NCBI GenBank assembly: GCA_030418115.1
Contig: JAUHQD010000003.1
Coordinates: 271,839 to 335,838, forward strand
Origin: Alteromonadaceae bacterium BrNp21-10
GTDB taxonomy: Bacteria > Pseudomonadota > Gammaproteobacteria > Enterobacterales > Alteromonadaceae
Length of the DNA: 64,000 nucleotides
Reading direction: 5' to 3'
Made by a program: the position numbers and the translations under genes. The notes under the pieces are model-generated. The model was not told the DNA's origin. It ran no database searches and saw only the letters and a list, made by a program, of their open reading frames with translations. Positions 19,963 through 29,896 of this stretch are shown here, one piece after another. The stretch's first letter is position 1; every line of letters starts with the position of its first letter.

Positions 19963-21850
19963 TTCTAATTACCTGATCTTGCTCTACTTTGCCTAAGGTC
20001 AATTGGCGGTGAACCACATTATGGCTATCGACAGATAATTGACCGGTTAAACCTTGCATCTTAAGCTCAGGCAAAATGCTCATGTGTTTTAAATGAGGGA
20101 TCATTTTGTACGCATCATAACCCATGGCGAACAGACGCTGTGAACTGTCACGGCGATTTGGCCACAATTGGGTACTCTCATAATAAAGCTCGGGCCAAGC
20201 ATGATTGGGCAACATCCACGGCATATCTACGAAGGTAAGGTTGCGTAGATCCCGTAGTGAGTTGTTCTTTAAATTCTGATGGTAACTACGTGAAGAACCA
20301 AACACCGGAATTATCTCTGAAAAGGGGCTAATGCTGGATTCAATAATCGGCACTAATAATTCGGTTTCCTCGGCATTGGTAAAAACCACAACCGCATCGA
20401 TGTCCTGACGATTGCGATAAAATGCATACACTTCTTGAGTGTGCATTCGTTGCACCTGACGAATTCGGGCATTGCTTTGATTCACATCTAGTAAATCGGC
20501 AACGCCGGTACGCATGGTTTTATTACTATCAAAATGAATAGCGGCAGGGGTTAATTTGGTATGTTGTTGCCAATACTCAATAAAAGTCGAAGCCATACGT
20601 TGCATGGCGCTGCTATCAGAGGCCACTACCACGGGTTTTTTATAGCCGTTGTCTAACAAATAACTAGCCAACTGTTGCGCTTCATCTTCAGGTGCTAAGG
20701 CGTAAAACCAAGTGTTGTTGCTTTTATTCGACAGCGTAAGTGGCGTGTTGGTTAATGGCACACTAGTGGTTTCTTGATTACTTACGCTCTCCGTTAGAAG
20801 CTCTGTTGCTTGGTCGAATTTGAGCTGACTAATCTCTAGGGAAACACGATTTAATGCCAACATCGGTTTGTCTGGGTTCAACAATGGCAATAGGCTTTCA
20901 ATTTGTTCTTTTTGCAGTGGACCGACGATAAAATCGTGTTGTTCAGTGATTGCTAATAGCGCTTCTGTAGTCAGTGGCGTTGAATCGATAAAACTTAGCT
21001 CGGGTTGGCCATTCTCGTCGCTGAAATAGGCAGATAAAAGCCCTTGTTTAAGCGCTTCACCCTGTGGCTTTAACCGCCCAGACAAAGGCAATATAACCGC
21101 AACTTTTTGTGGTTTGAGTTGCTCCGTATGTAAGGCTAAGTCTAAATCTTTAGGCAGAGTGGTTTTAGCTGGATGATTAGGGTAACGGGCTTGCCAAGAT
21201 TGCATTTCAAAGGCCATTCGATAGGCATTTGAGGCATATTTATGGATGATAACCGCCAGTTGCAACCAAGGTTGTAAGCCACCGGGTTCAAGACTTGCTG
21301 CTTCTTGTTCCTTGAGGGGCATTTTTTTCAACAATGGCCAAATATGTTCCGCCATGGCTGGATTATAGTCAGCCACTTTGTGCCACAATTGTGCAGCTTG
21401 TAGCCACTGTTGTTTTTGCCCTAATAACTTTGCCTTCAGGGTATAGACTCGTTGATCAAAGCCAACTTGAGTGGCTAATGTGCTAGCGAGTTTCTCAGCC
21501 TGTTCTGAAAAGCCCATTTCATATAAGCATTCTGCTTCAATTAAATTGGCTTGGGTTAGATCGATATTAGTAATTAATTCGGGCTTTAAGATATCAATGA
21601 TCTTAATCGACTTATCGCAAGACAGCGCTTGCCACGCTTCGGCAGTTTTAAACAACCAAAAGTTACGGGTGTCGACGTTATTGGCTAAGGTCGCTTTTTG
21701 CAAAAAAGTTTCAGGGGTATCTTCTGGGCTCACTTCCTCTAAGGGCAATGGGCTTGATTTTGTGGTTTTGACCACACGCGAAGGAGCACTGCTACAAGCT
21801 GATAATAGGCAAATAAGTCCGCCAATTAACCACTGTTTGCTACTGTTCAT
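19949..21850 (-). CDS. lpoA: Penicillin-binding protein activator LpoA (LppC family)
   Basis: This 633-residue outer-membrane lipoprotein activates the peptidoglycan synthase PBP1A. It has a lipobox LLSAC (Cys at about residue 19) and an N-terminal helical TPR-like half. The C-terminal half is a periplasmic-binding-protein fold with VAVILPLSGRLKPQGEALKQG and IVGPLQKEQIESLLPLL, as in the LppC family. It is divergent from rsmI across about 276 bases, the standard arrangement. Confidence 0.94.
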   Translation of the reverse strand: MNSSKQWLIGGLICLLSACSSAPSRVVKTTKSSPLPLEEVSPEDTPETFLQKATLANNVDTRNFWLFKTAEAWQALSCDKSIKIIDILKPELITNIDLTQANLIEAECLYEMGFSEQAEKLASTLATQVGFDQRVYTLKAKLLGQKQQWLQAAQLWHKVADYNPAMAEHIWPLLKKMPLKEQEAASLEPGGLQPWLQLAVIIHKYASNAYRMAFEMQSWQARYPNHPAKTTLPKDLDLALHTEQLKPQKVAVILPLSGRLKPQGEALKQGLLSAYFSDENGQPELSFIDSTPLTTEALLAITEQHDFIVGPLQKEQIESLLPLLNPDKPMLALNRVSLEISQLKFDQATELLTESVSNQETTSVPLTNTPLTLSNKSNNTWFYALAPEDEAQQLASYLLDNGYKKPVVVASDSSAMQRMASTFIEYWQQHTKLTPAAIHFDSNKTMRTGVADLLDVNQSNARIRQVQRMHTQEVYAFYRNRQDIDAVVVFTNAEETELLVPIIESSISPFSEIIPVFGSSRSYHQNLKNNSLRDLRNLTFVDMPWMLPNHAWPELYYESTQLWPNRRDSSQRLFAMGYDAYKMIPHLKHMSILPELKMQGLTGQLSVDSHNVVHRQLTLGKVEQDQVIRIALD

Positions 21851-22126
21851 ACTGCTCCCTTTTCGCCATTATGGATGTGCTTATACCAATCTTAATTTAG
21901 CCAGCGATGTTATTTCTGTTCATGGCTAGTTGATGCCATTTTAAAGAGGGATGAACGAGATTGATAGCCGTAGACCGCACTTAAATCGGATTAAATTTCA
22001 GCGGTGGTCGAGCTTCGGATACAGGCTAAATACTAAACGTAAATAATGCGGTGTAGATTTTCCCATTTTAAGCGTAAAAGCGGTTAAAATGCTGGCTAGG
22101 TTTTTAATCATTTCAGAGTAATCCCT

Positions 22127-22969
22127 TTGCAAAACGCCGGAAGCTTATACATTGTAGCAACGCCAATCGGTAATTTGGCTGACATCACTCATCGTGCCAT
22201 CACGATTTTAAATGAGGTGGATTTGATTGCGGCCGAAGATACCCGCCATAGCCAAAGACTATTACAGCATTATCAAATTGATACCCGCTTAATCTCGTTA
22301 CATGATCACAATGAAAGTCAACGTGCAGTGCAACTGGTCAGCAAAATTCAGCAAGGGCAAAATATTGCATTGATTAGCGATGCTGGCACGCCGCTGATTA
22401 GCGACCCCGGCTATGGCTTGGTTAATCAATGTCGCCAAGCTGGTGTTAATGTGCTGCCGATCCCCGGTGCTTGTGCTGCGATTACCGCACTATGTGCCGC
22501 GGGTTTAGCTACAGACCGCTTTCGCTTCGAAGGTTTTTTACCGGTAAAAGAGGTGGCTTGTAAGAATACCTTGCAACAGCTTTTAGGGGAGACTGCGACT
22601 GCCATTTTTTATGAGTCTCCTCGGCGTATTTTAACCACCATTGAACGTGTTGCCGAGGTACTAGGGGAAGAGCGTAAACTTGTTATGGCTAAAGAGCTGA
22701 CGAAAACCTTTGAAACCTTTAAATCAGGCAGCGCAGCAGAAATTAAGCAATGGTTAATCGAAGATCCAGTGCATCAAAAAGGTGAATTTGTACTGATGAT
22801 TGGTGGTTGTGAAAAAGTCAGCGATATTCCACAAGAAGCCACAGACTTATTGAAGTTACTGATGGTGGATTTACCTCTTAAAAAGGCCGCCGCAATTGTC
22901 GCCAATCATTACGATCTCAAGAAAAATGATTTGTATAAACTGGGATTAGAGTGGGCGTCGGCAGAATAA
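22127..22969 (+). CDS. rsmI: 16S rRNA (cytidine1402-2'-O)-methyltransferase RsmI
   Basis: This 280-residue SAM-dependent methyltransferase modifies C1402 in the 16S rRNA decoding centre. It has the tetrapyrrole-methylase fold with SLYIVATPIGNLADIT at the start, LIAAEDTRHS and LISDAGTPLISDPGY. The start is a TTG at 22127; no ATG lies between it and the previous in-frame stops, and the ribosome-binding site is weak. Its stop overlaps the next start by one base. Confidence 0.95.
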   Translation: MQNAGSLYIVATPIGNLADITHRAITILNEVDLIAAEDTRHSQRLLQHYQIDTRLISLHDHNESQRAVQLVSKIQQGQNIALISDAGTPLISDPGYGLVNQCRQAGVNVLPIPGACAAITALCAAGLATDRFRFEGFLPVKEVACKNTLQQLLGETATAIFYESPRRILTTIERVAEVLGEERKLVMAKELTKTFETFKSGSAAEIKQWLIEDPVHQKGEFVLMIGGCEKVSDIPQEATDLLKLLMVDLPLKKAAAIVANHYDLKKNDLYKLGLEWASAE

Positions 22970-23946
22970 TGCTTAGCTCTATGCACTGTTATCTACCTGC
23001 ACTGTTATTGCTGATGAGCATGCCATTGCAGGCGCAATGGTACCAAACTCGTGCTGGTATTATGGGCACTAATATTCAGGTGGAAGTGTGGGCAGAGTCA
23101 CCGCAGCAAGGGCAACAGGCATTAAATTTAGTCATCAACGAAATGCATCGTATTGATGCCTTGATGAGTCCTTATAAAGCAGACAGTGAACTATCCAAAA
23201 TCAATCAACTTGCTGGCCAGCAAACCGTAGTAATATCTAGCGAAATGTTGGAGTTATTACAAACCTCGCAACATATGTCACAGCGTACCCAAGGTGCTTT
23301 TGACATTACCTTCGCCAGCATCGGTTTTTTGTATGACTATCGGCAACAACAAAAGCCCGAGCAACAGCAAATTAAGCCATTACTCGCCGCGATCGATTAT
23401 CGTCATGTGCAGTTAGATATTGAGGCCAAAACGGTGTTTTTCGCCAATCCTAATGTCAAAATTGACTTGGGTGGGATTGCCAAAGGCCATGCGGTAGATA
23501 ATGCCATTGGATTATTACAACAAGCCGGTATTAAACATGCCTTGGTTACTGCGGGCGGTGATACTCGTTTATTAGGTGACAAAAACGGTAAACCTTGGAT
23601 GGTGGGTATTCGTGACCCCCGCAACCCCGAGCGTGAAGCGGTGGTGCTGCCATTACAAAATATAGCGTTATCCACTTCCGGTGATTATGAGCGTTACTTT
23701 GAGCAAGATGGTCAACGCTATCACCACATCCTTTCGCCAAAAAGTGGTGAATCGCCCCATGAAGTGCAAAGTGTGTCGATTATTGGAGAGCAAAGTACGC
23801 TAACCGATGGATTGTCGACCGCGGTATTTGTATTGGGGGTAAAAGCAGGGATCGACTTGCTCAACCGTATTCCCGGATATGAAGGCATTATTATGGATAA
23901 TCAGCGCAAGTTGCATTACACCGAAGCCCTACAGCCTAATCAGTAA
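22969..23946 (+). CDS. apbE: FAD:protein FMN transferase (ApbE family)
   Basis: This 325-residue periplasmic flavin transferase attaches FMN covalently to threonine of target proteins such as NqrB/NqrC. It has a signal peptide (cleavage near LQAQ-W), the MGTNIQVEVWA start of the domain, DALMSPYKADSELSKIN, and IDLGGIAKGHAVD. ALVTAGGDTRLLG and LSTSGDYERYF follow. The start ATG overlaps the rsmI stop (TAATG), so it is probably cotranslated. No target flavoprotein is recognisable nearby; it may serve NqrC or others encoded elsewhere. Confidence 0.9.
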   Translation: MLSSMHCYLPALLLLMSMPLQAQWYQTRAGIMGTNIQVEVWAESPQQGQQALNLVINEMHRIDALMSPYKADSELSKINQLAGQQTVVISSEMLELLQTSQHMSQRTQGAFDITFASIGFLYDYRQQQKPEQQQIKPLLAAIDYRHVQLDIEAKTVFFANPNVKIDLGGIAKGHAVDNAIGLLQQAGIKHALVTAGGDTRLLGDKNGKPWMVGIRDPRNPEREAVVLPLQNIALSTSGDYERYFEQDGQRYHHILSPKSGESPHEVQSVSIIGEQSTLTDGLSTAVFVLGVKAGIDLLNRIPGYEGIIMDNQRKLHYTEALQPNQ

Positions 23947-23968
23947 GCAGCCTGAATTTGTAGTAAAA

Positions 23969-23994
23969 AAAGAGGTAGCTTCGACTACCTCTTT
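23969..23994. terminator. Bidirectional terminator between apbE and a DUF2059-like gene
   Basis: AAAGAGGTAG (23969-23978) pairs perfectly with CTACCTCTTT (23985-23994) around a CTTCGA loop. The T tail is longer on the minus strand (seven T), so it best ends the minus-strand gene and probably serves both convergent units. Confidence 0.88.
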
Positions 23995-24004
23995 ATATCA
24001 ATCA

Positions 24005-24835
24005 TCAATCTTGTTTTTTAGCCGATTCAATTTGAGTGACTAAATTAGTACCCCAATTACTCATTGCTTTACCTAGCCCAGTATAGACTGTTGACAAATA
24101 TTTAGCCCCCAAGTCTTGCGTATAAAACTTACTGTATTGAGCTAATTCAGCATCACTGATATCGCGGTAAATGTAGTAAGAAGTTAACACCATTTGCTGT
24201 TCCATGCTTGGCTTCATCATCGCCATCATTTGTTCAAGTTGCGTATCTAATTGCGTTGCTAATTCGGTATTCTGTGGATCATTGGCTTTAACCGCGGCGA
24301 ACATATTTTTGACTAAACCATGGATCATATTCAAGGCTTGTTCGACCATGCCAGACGACTCAACAAAGTTGATCACCATTTGGCTACGTTGTTGGGTCGG
24401 CGGTGTTGTTTGTAGATCGGCAATATAACGCATTAAGTTTTGTTGAAACTCAGGCTCAGTGGCTTGTAGCTCGGCATTAATGACTTTCGATGTTAGTTCG
24501 GTATTGAGCCAAGCTAATAGTGACTGCACTTCGGCATTAGAAAATTCATTTTTACTATAGGCTGCCATTATGTTTAGCATGACATCGGTATCTAACGAGG
24601 ATATTAATATTTTCATCAACGCTGAATGTTCGTCGGTATCTTTTTCGGTTAATGCCATTTGCTGGCCCATGGCCTGCATTTGTAGCGGTAAGCCTTCGAT
24701 AGCACGAGTCAGACCAGACTTGTCCATTAGTTGATAAATATCAGCATCACTAATGCTTTCATCAGCTAAAACGGTGTTTACACTGAGTATGGCGAATATA
24801 AAGATACTGCCAATAAAAGACGTAATTTTTTTCAT
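24005..24835 (-). CDS. Secreted DUF2059-like protein
   Basis: This 276-residue protein has a signal peptide (cleavage near VLA-D, residue 24). The mature protein is helical and rich in Gln, Met and Ala. It shows the paired pattern of the DUF2059 family, including ALMKILISSLD and YSKFYTQDLGAKYLS near the C-terminus. The family's function is unknown. It stands alone between two hairpin or intergenic regions. The assignment is by overall pattern, not by a catalytic motif. Confidence 0.6.
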   Translation of the reverse strand: MKKITSFIGSIFIFAILSVNTVLADESISDADIYQLMDKSGLTRAIEGLPLQMQAMGQQMALTEKDTDEHSALMKILISSLDTDVMLNIMAAYSKNEFSNAEVQSLLAWLNTELTSKVINAELQATEPEFQQNLMRYIADLQTTPPTQQRSQMVINFVESSGMVEQALNMIHGLVKNMFAAVKANDPQNTELATQLDTQLEQMMAMMKPSMEQQMVLTSYYIYRDISDAELAQYSKFYTQDLGAKYLSTVYTGLGKAMSNWGTNLVTQIESAKKQD

Positions 24836-25039
24836 ATTGTTCCTCGTTTGTAAGTGGGTACTTCATAAAAAATTATAGAGGGAACAAATGAAGACAGATT
24901 GCTGTGATTGGAGTCCGTTATCAATTTATCGTTCAGCTATCCCTGCTGTGAGCAGATTACTATTGGTATTAGGGAAAGTCTAACAATAACAAGCGCTGTA
25001 AAAAAACACAGCAGATATTAACAGCCTTTAGGTCGATAT

Positions 25040-25849
25040 TTACCAGTTAATTATATCCAGTGCGTCATTAAAAGAGGGATCGGCGACGGCTTCATGGACA
25101 ACTGCATAGGCACGTCTGTGAATGGTTAAATCGGTGAATTGTTGTGCCTCTAGCAGTTTCTGAAACTCTGATACTGCACTATCGTTGCCGTATCGGGTTG
25201 CGCTAGTGAGTACTAAGTTAGCATGCATGTTTAGACTAGCTTCTCGCCGCTCTGTGAGTAACTGATTAGTGAGGGTTGGGCTAACATAGAAACTGCCATC
25301 AAAAGATAAATAATTTTTAAAATAAGGATCTTCGCCATCTTCCAATAGTAGCGCTAAGCCCACAAATAAGCCGCCATAGGAAGTGCCGGATAACGTGCGT
25401 CGCTGCGCATCAATAGCGTATTGGCTTTCAATCTCAGGGATCAGTTCCGAAATTAAAAATTGATAATAATCACGAGCACCTGGAAGTAAATAATCGGTAG
25501 CTCGACGATCATTTGGTCCTTGCTCAATGGCGATTAAAATAATGTTCAAGCCCTTCTTCTCAATGGCTTGAGCAAAGCCATTAAAAATCCATTGCCCATC
25601 CGTGGCATAGATTATCGCCGTCGGTTCGTTATTGTTCTGGTAATGAGGGGGGAGATAAATATGTAATGGATAATCAATATGGGTAATAGCAGATTGAAAT
25701 ACTTGATGTTTAACAGTGCCTTTATAGAGATAAGTTGGTGTGGTTTGAGGATTATCTGTGGCTGTTGGGGGCTTTACGGGTAAAGAGTTTTCACTGCATC
25801 CATACAGGGTTAAAACTAGTGCTATTATCCATAACCGCAGAGTAATCAT
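25040..25849 (-). CDS. Lipoprotein alpha/beta-hydrolase, esterase D-like
   Basis: This 269-residue putative esterase has a lipobox LYGC (Cys at residue 18). The hydrolase core has HIYLPPHY, AIIYATDGQWIF, the nucleophile elbow GTSYGG with Ser157, LSFDGSFYVS, and a likely catalytic His252 (VVHEAV). This is the pattern of the IroE/Fes-like putative esterase family (esterase D). Substrates of that family include siderophore esters and short acyl esters; none can be chosen here. It lies alone, about 75 bases downstream of a chemoreceptor gene on the same strand. Confidence 0.75.
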   Translation of the reverse strand: MITLRLWIIALVLTLYGCSENSLPVKPPTATDNPQTTPTYLYKGTVKHQVFQSAITHIDYPLHIYLPPHYQNNNEPTAIIYATDGQWIFNGFAQAIEKKGLNIILIAIEQGPNDRRATDYLLPGARDYYQFLISELIPEIESQYAIDAQRRTLSGTSYGGLFVGLALLLEDGEDPYFKNYLSFDGSFYVSPTLTNQLLTERREASLNMHANLVLTSATRYGNDSAVSEFQKLLEAQQFTDLTIHRRAYAVVHEAVADPSFNDALDIINW

Positions 25850-25923
25850 TAAGTATCCTAGATTGTTATTGGACTATCCTAAAGTGTTAAACTTGCCCGC
25901 CCAAAAAATGAAAGGGCTAGTTA

Positions 25924-27552
25924 TTATAATTTGAATTCACCGATTAGGTGGTTTAATTCATCACTTAATTCCAGTAATTCAAGTTCTGATGTACGTGCTT
26001 TATCAAACTGTTGATAGGTAAGTTCGGTAGCTTCAACAATATTCTGTATCGATTGATTAATTACCTTAGATACCTGACTTTGTTCCTCTGAGGCACTCGC
26101 TGCTTGGCTTATAATCAGGGCAATGTTGTCTATTTCTTTTACTACCGATGTTAATGATTCAGCTCCTTGTAAAGCGCTAGCTGAAGCTTTGGTGGTTAAT
26201 TCTGTACCGCTATTCATGGCTGTCACAGCTCGCGAACCACTGGTACTTACGGATTCTATCATTTTGCGAATTTCTTCTGTTGAATCTTGAGTTTTAGCCG
26301 CGAGAGTGCGAACTTCGTCGGCAACTACGGCAAAACCACGGCCTTGTTCACCAGCGCGAGCGGACTCGATTGCAGCATTTAATGCTAGCAAGTTGGTTTG
26401 ATCTGCAATACCGCTAATTACTTCTAATATTTTGGAAATGGCCTGACTATCGTCGGCGAGGTGCTGAATAATAGTCGAGGTGCTATCAATTTCACTGGAT
26501 AATCGTTGCACCAAATCGGACGTTTGTACCACCACATTTTTTCCCGCATTCGCTGCGGCTTCGGCCTGACAAACAAAGGTCGCAGATTGCTCAGCGCTTT
26601 TGGCAATATTGACTGATGCGCAGAACATTTCATTCATTGCCGTCTCGACAGCGGATGATTCACGGCGTTGTGCTTCGATGGCAGAAAAACTTTCTGCAAA
26701 CGCGCTTTTCAACTGGTCAGTGGTTGCATTAAGTTGATTGGTGGAATCTTTGACTTTGAGTAGCAGTTCACGCATTTTTTGCGTGAAATTATTAAAATGA
26801 TCGGCCAAATAAGATAATTCATCATTACCTTCTACTGGCAGTTTCTTGGTTAAATCTCCTTGACCAGAGGCAATAGCTTCCAAAGCTGTTACAACATCGG
26901 TAATAGGCCGATTGATCGACTGGCTAATTAAGTATGCCAAACTGCCTACCACGGCAATCACAAAGATGCTGATGGATAACAAAATTTTTGCAAAGTGCCA
27001 AAAGGTGGTGTGAACGTCATCTAAATACACACCGGAACCGACTATCCAGCCCCAAGGAGCGAAGCCTTTCACATAAGATATTTTATCAACGGGCTCATCA
27101 GTGCCAGGAAAGGGCCACATGTAGGCCACTGAACCTTCGCCACGGTCACGCACCACATTGACCATTTCGACAAATAAAGCCTTACCTTCTGGATCTTTAA
27201 ATCCACTGATATCTTGACCATTTAGGGATGGCTTGGTGGGGTGGGAAATCATTTTTGGGTGCATATCATTGACCCAAAAATAATTATTACCGTCGTACCT
27301 GAGGTTGTTAATACCTTCAATGGCTAGTTGTTTGGCGTTTTCTTCGCTAATGTCACCCTGCTGATAGGCCTTATACTGTTTTTCAATAACCGTATATGCT
27401 GTTTCAACCAACATTCTCGTGTTGTCGGTCTTACTGTTGCTGAGCGCCTGCTCAAGCTGCCAAAGGGAAACCCCAAGTGATACGGATAGGCCAATAAAAA
27501 CAACTAACAGTTGGATGAGTAGACGGCGACTTATGGATATGTTTCTTAACAT
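25924..27552 (-). CDS. Methyl-accepting chemotaxis protein with single Cache domain
   Basis: This chemoreceptor of about 542 residues has an N-terminal membrane helix, then a periplasmic sCache_2 domain. That domain shows the family signatures [20 protein letters not shown] and [14 protein letters not shown] second helix, a HAMP domain and a signalling domain follow, with [20 protein letters not shown] at the tip. No C-terminal pentapeptide is seen. The start could be ATG 27552 ([12 protein letters not shown]) or 27618, which adds 22 residues. sCache_2 receptors often sense small organic acids, but the ligand here is unknown. Confidence 0.9.
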   Translation of the reverse strand: MLRNISISRRLLIQLLVVFIGLSVSLGVSLWQLEQALSNSKTDNTRMLVETAYTVIEKQYKAYQQGDISEENAKQLAIEGINNLRYDGNNYFWVNDMHPKMISHPTKPSLNGQDISGFKDPEGKALFVEMVNVVRDRGEGSVAYMWPFPGTDEPVDKISYVKGFAPWGWIVGSGVYLDDVHTTFWHFAKILLSISIFVIAVVGSLAYLISQSINRPITDVVTALEAIASGQGDLTKKLPVEGNDELSYLADHFNNFTQKMRELLLKVKDSTNQLNATTDQLKSAFAESFSAIEAQRRESSAVETAMNEMFCASVNIAKSAEQSATFVCQAEAAANAGKNVVVQTSDLVQRLSSEIDSTSTIIQHLADDSQAISKILEVISGIADQTNLLALNAAIESARAGEQGRGFAVVADEVRTLAAKTQDSTEEIRKMIESVSTSGSRAVTAMNSGTELTTKASASALQGAESLTSVVKEIDNIALIISQAASASEEQSQVSKVINQSIQNIVEATELTYQQFDKARTSELELLELSDELNHLIGEFKL

Positions 27553-27953
27553 CAAAAAACCAATTAATAGAAAGGAATGATATTTTTTGTCTGCTAGAAA
27601 TGGCACTCCATTTTGCATTTCACTTTATATATTAATTGTTAAAGCATGCAGACGAAAATTCGAAGAATTGATTATACCCACTTTCGTCCACTCTAAAATG
27701 AAATGATGGCTCGGCTAAAGTAAAAACGAAAAAAGATTAAGGAATGTTAATATTTTGTAACGTTATAATGAGTTGGCATATTGGTTTCAGTTTTGGTCAG
27801 TAATGACTCATCTACTAATGAGGATAATTTTCGAAGTACTACAGGATATCGCTCAGTGATGATGCTTTAAATAGGCTCAAGCATTATTAGATTAATCTGC
27901 GAAGAAGTGATACATGACTAACTGGTTATTCACTGCAATAGATTGCGTGCATA
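27553..27953. other. Intergenic region upstream of chemoreceptor and DUF6491-like remnant
   Basis: This AT-rich stretch has a TATAAT at 27764-27769 but no matching -35. Short broken reading frames (for example from ATG 27914) end quickly. It may contain decayed 5' sequence of the DUF6491-like remnant that follows. Nothing else is recognisable. Confidence 0.35.
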
Positions 27954-28217
27954 ATGGTGGTTATGCGCTTCCTACAGCATTTCTTGCTGGAGTCTACGGA
28001 CAATTGTAAGGATTTAGAGTTCGCAAAAAGGGTATTTCTGCTCACGACAGAAGAAAACACAGTGCAAATGGGATTGGATAAAATAGTTCCGGCGGGTGAA
28101 AATTCTACACCTTGTAAGGTGTCTAATATTTTTAAGTTATATCAAGTTCAATATGAAGTAATAGCGCGTTTAGAAAAAAGAATAAATCCCACTTATAGAT
28201 ACGCATTCTCAGAGTGA
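27954..28217 (+). pseudogene. Remnant of a DUF6491-like gene (N-terminus missing)
   Basis: The 87-codon frame matches the C-terminal half of the lipoprotein at 10598-11062. NCKDLEFAKRV parallels SCKNMVFAKRI, and CKVSNIFKLYQVQYEVI parallels CFITRIYKLNRVQLEQL at the same spacing, with both Cys kept. The signal peptide, lipobox and N-terminal half are absent. The upstream sequence is broken by stops in all frames. I read it as a decayed paralogue. A short expressed cytoplasmic protein is a less likely alternative. Confidence 0.6.
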
Positions 28218-28246
28218 TAAGTAATAACCCTTATTACAGGGGGGGG

Positions 28247-29701
28247 TTAGTTTCGAGTGATGGTCATTTTATTCCACAAATTCTGAAATTTTGCTTGTTC
28301 GAAATAATGATAAGGATGCCAACAGCGGGGCAATAGATCTTGGTCTTTGCGCTCTTCAAAATTAGACACTAACTGCTTAAGTATTTCTAACAGCCGTTCT
28401 TTCTTCACCACTTGTAGCGCTTTGCGCGCTGGCGGGAAATATAAATTGTAATTTTTACTGATCACGCAGTCATTGCCTCGGGCATGATATTCCATATTAC
28501 GAGTCACCTTGCGGCAGATCGGTTCATCTTGTTTATTCGGGTACAGTCGGGAAACAATGGCGTATTCAAAGCGGTCAATATCTCGTAGTTCAAATTCTTT
28601 AGGGATATAGGACAGTCCAAATCCTTGAGGGAACAAACCGGTAATTTGTAATAGCGCTTCGGTAGCGGTAGTACTAAATAGTTTTTTCTCGGCGCCGCTG
28701 CGCAGCATCATTGCTACTTTAGGAATATATTCAATGGCCTGATTGCTTTTGGTGCTGAGGACAACCGAAGTATACACCTGCGGGATCTTTAACACATTGC
28801 CAATGCCATTTTTGGGATTAACCGCATTTTTAATAAGTTTCAGGGTGAAGTCGAGTTTGGCTTGTTCATTTTTGTAAAAACTCTGGCGTTCACTTTTGGA
28901 ATTCCCCACATAATTCGGCATACCAATACCATCAGTAATAAAAGCCAGTCCTTGTTGGTAAGTCAGTTTGAGTAAGTTCACACGATCAACAGGATCTAAT
29001 ACTCTGAATTCATCTTCATTGCCGCTTTCGCCAAACAAAATACGTTGGGCATCGGGGTGCATCCGACCAATATCCTGTGCTAACGCCGCCATTAGCATGG
29101 GTATTTTGACTTCTAAATCAAATCGAGTGTATTTGGCACCGTCGCCGCTGCTTTCTGCCGGATCGACCAGGCGACTAGTGACAAAAGTGTCAATGACATT
29201 ATCGTTGACGAGGAGTTGATCCAGTAAGCGCAACGACAGTACTGCTTTATATAAATGCTTGGAAAACATATTTTGTAGCGGTACTTTTCGCCCTTGTTCT
29301 GGGGTCATCATAAACAAGGTACCTAATAATTTAGCGGATTTTAACTGGGTTTCTTGGTTGTTCTCATCTTCACTAAGAGCGAGTATCTCCAGACAAATTT
29401 GTTGTAAATGTTGTTGACGTTCTAAGCGTCGTAAAAGTTGATCTTGTTCGAATTTTTTTAAGGTCTTATTTTGAGTTTCTAAATAGGCTTCGATTTTGGC
29501 TTGTTTTTTACCCTCTTCGCTGCCGAGAGATTTTTTAGTGGTGTTGATTTGATGTTGTAGTTGCAGACGCTGTTCTTCGACTTTCGCTTGTTTCTTAAAA
29601 TATTCCTCGGCCATCTCATATAACGAATCGGCTAGTACAGAGCGCCCATGGATTTTGGTCACTAGCGTTTTCACACTGCGTACATAATTGGACTCTTTCA
29701 C
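28247..29701 (-). CDS. Large protein with coiled coil and possible degenerate HD-GYP domain
   Basis: This 484-residue cytoplasmic protein has no signal peptide. Residues about 35-105 form a charged Lys/Glu/Gln coiled coil. From about 200 it resembles an HD-GYP phosphodiesterase. PMLMAALAQDIGRMHPDAQR aligns with the family's LLHDIGK-type block, but the metal-binding His is Gln209. A later LFPQGFGLSYIPKEF and EPICRKVTRN resemble the family's C-terminal Y-P-x-G and P-V-V-R segments. If right, it is catalytically dead and may bind or sense rather than cleave c-di-GMP. The start is GTG with no good ribosome-binding site. This assignment is my own reading and is tentative. Confidence 0.4.
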   Translation of the reverse strand: MKESNYVRSVKTLVTKIHGRSVLADSLYEMAEEYFKKQAKVEEQRLQLQHQINTTKKSLGSEEGKKQAKIEAYLETQNKTLKKFEQDQLLRRLERQQHLQQICLEILALSEDENNQETQLKSAKLLGTLFMMTPEQGRKVPLQNMFSKHLYKAVLSLRLLDQLLVNDNVIDTFVTSRLVDPAESSGDGAKYTRFDLEVKIPMLMAALAQDIGRMHPDAQRILFGESGNEDEFRVLDPVDRVNLLKLTYQQGLAFITDGIGMPNYVGNSKSERQSFYKNEQAKLDFTLKLIKNAVNPKNGIGNVLKIPQVYTSVVLSTKSNQAIEYIPKVAMMLRSGAEKKLFSTTATEALLQITGLFPQGFGLSYIPKEFELRDIDRFEYAIVSRLYPNKQDEPICRKVTRNMEYHARGNDCVISKNYNLYFPPARKALQVVKKERLLEILKQLVSNFEERKDQDLLPRCWHPYHYFEQAKFQNLWNKMTITRN

Positions 29702-29896
29702 CAGAGAGGGGACCTTTTGTAATTCAAACGCGGCTATAGCTTAAGAATACTCTTAGCGCGTGAAAGATAAAATATTGATATTAGTACAAAATAACAGAAA
29801 CGGTGGATGCAGGTAAAGAGATCACCGCCCTGAATTGAGTAAGACGGTGGCGTGGTTATCGCATTGTCATTATTTCAGAGTGAAGTGGGTTATCAA

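Noticed and set aside
27803..27813. TGACTCATCTA match to the motif at 35644-35654
   Set aside because: An 11-base match within 64 kb is expected by chance, and it lies far from the cluster. Only the local grouping at 35567-35659 was kept.
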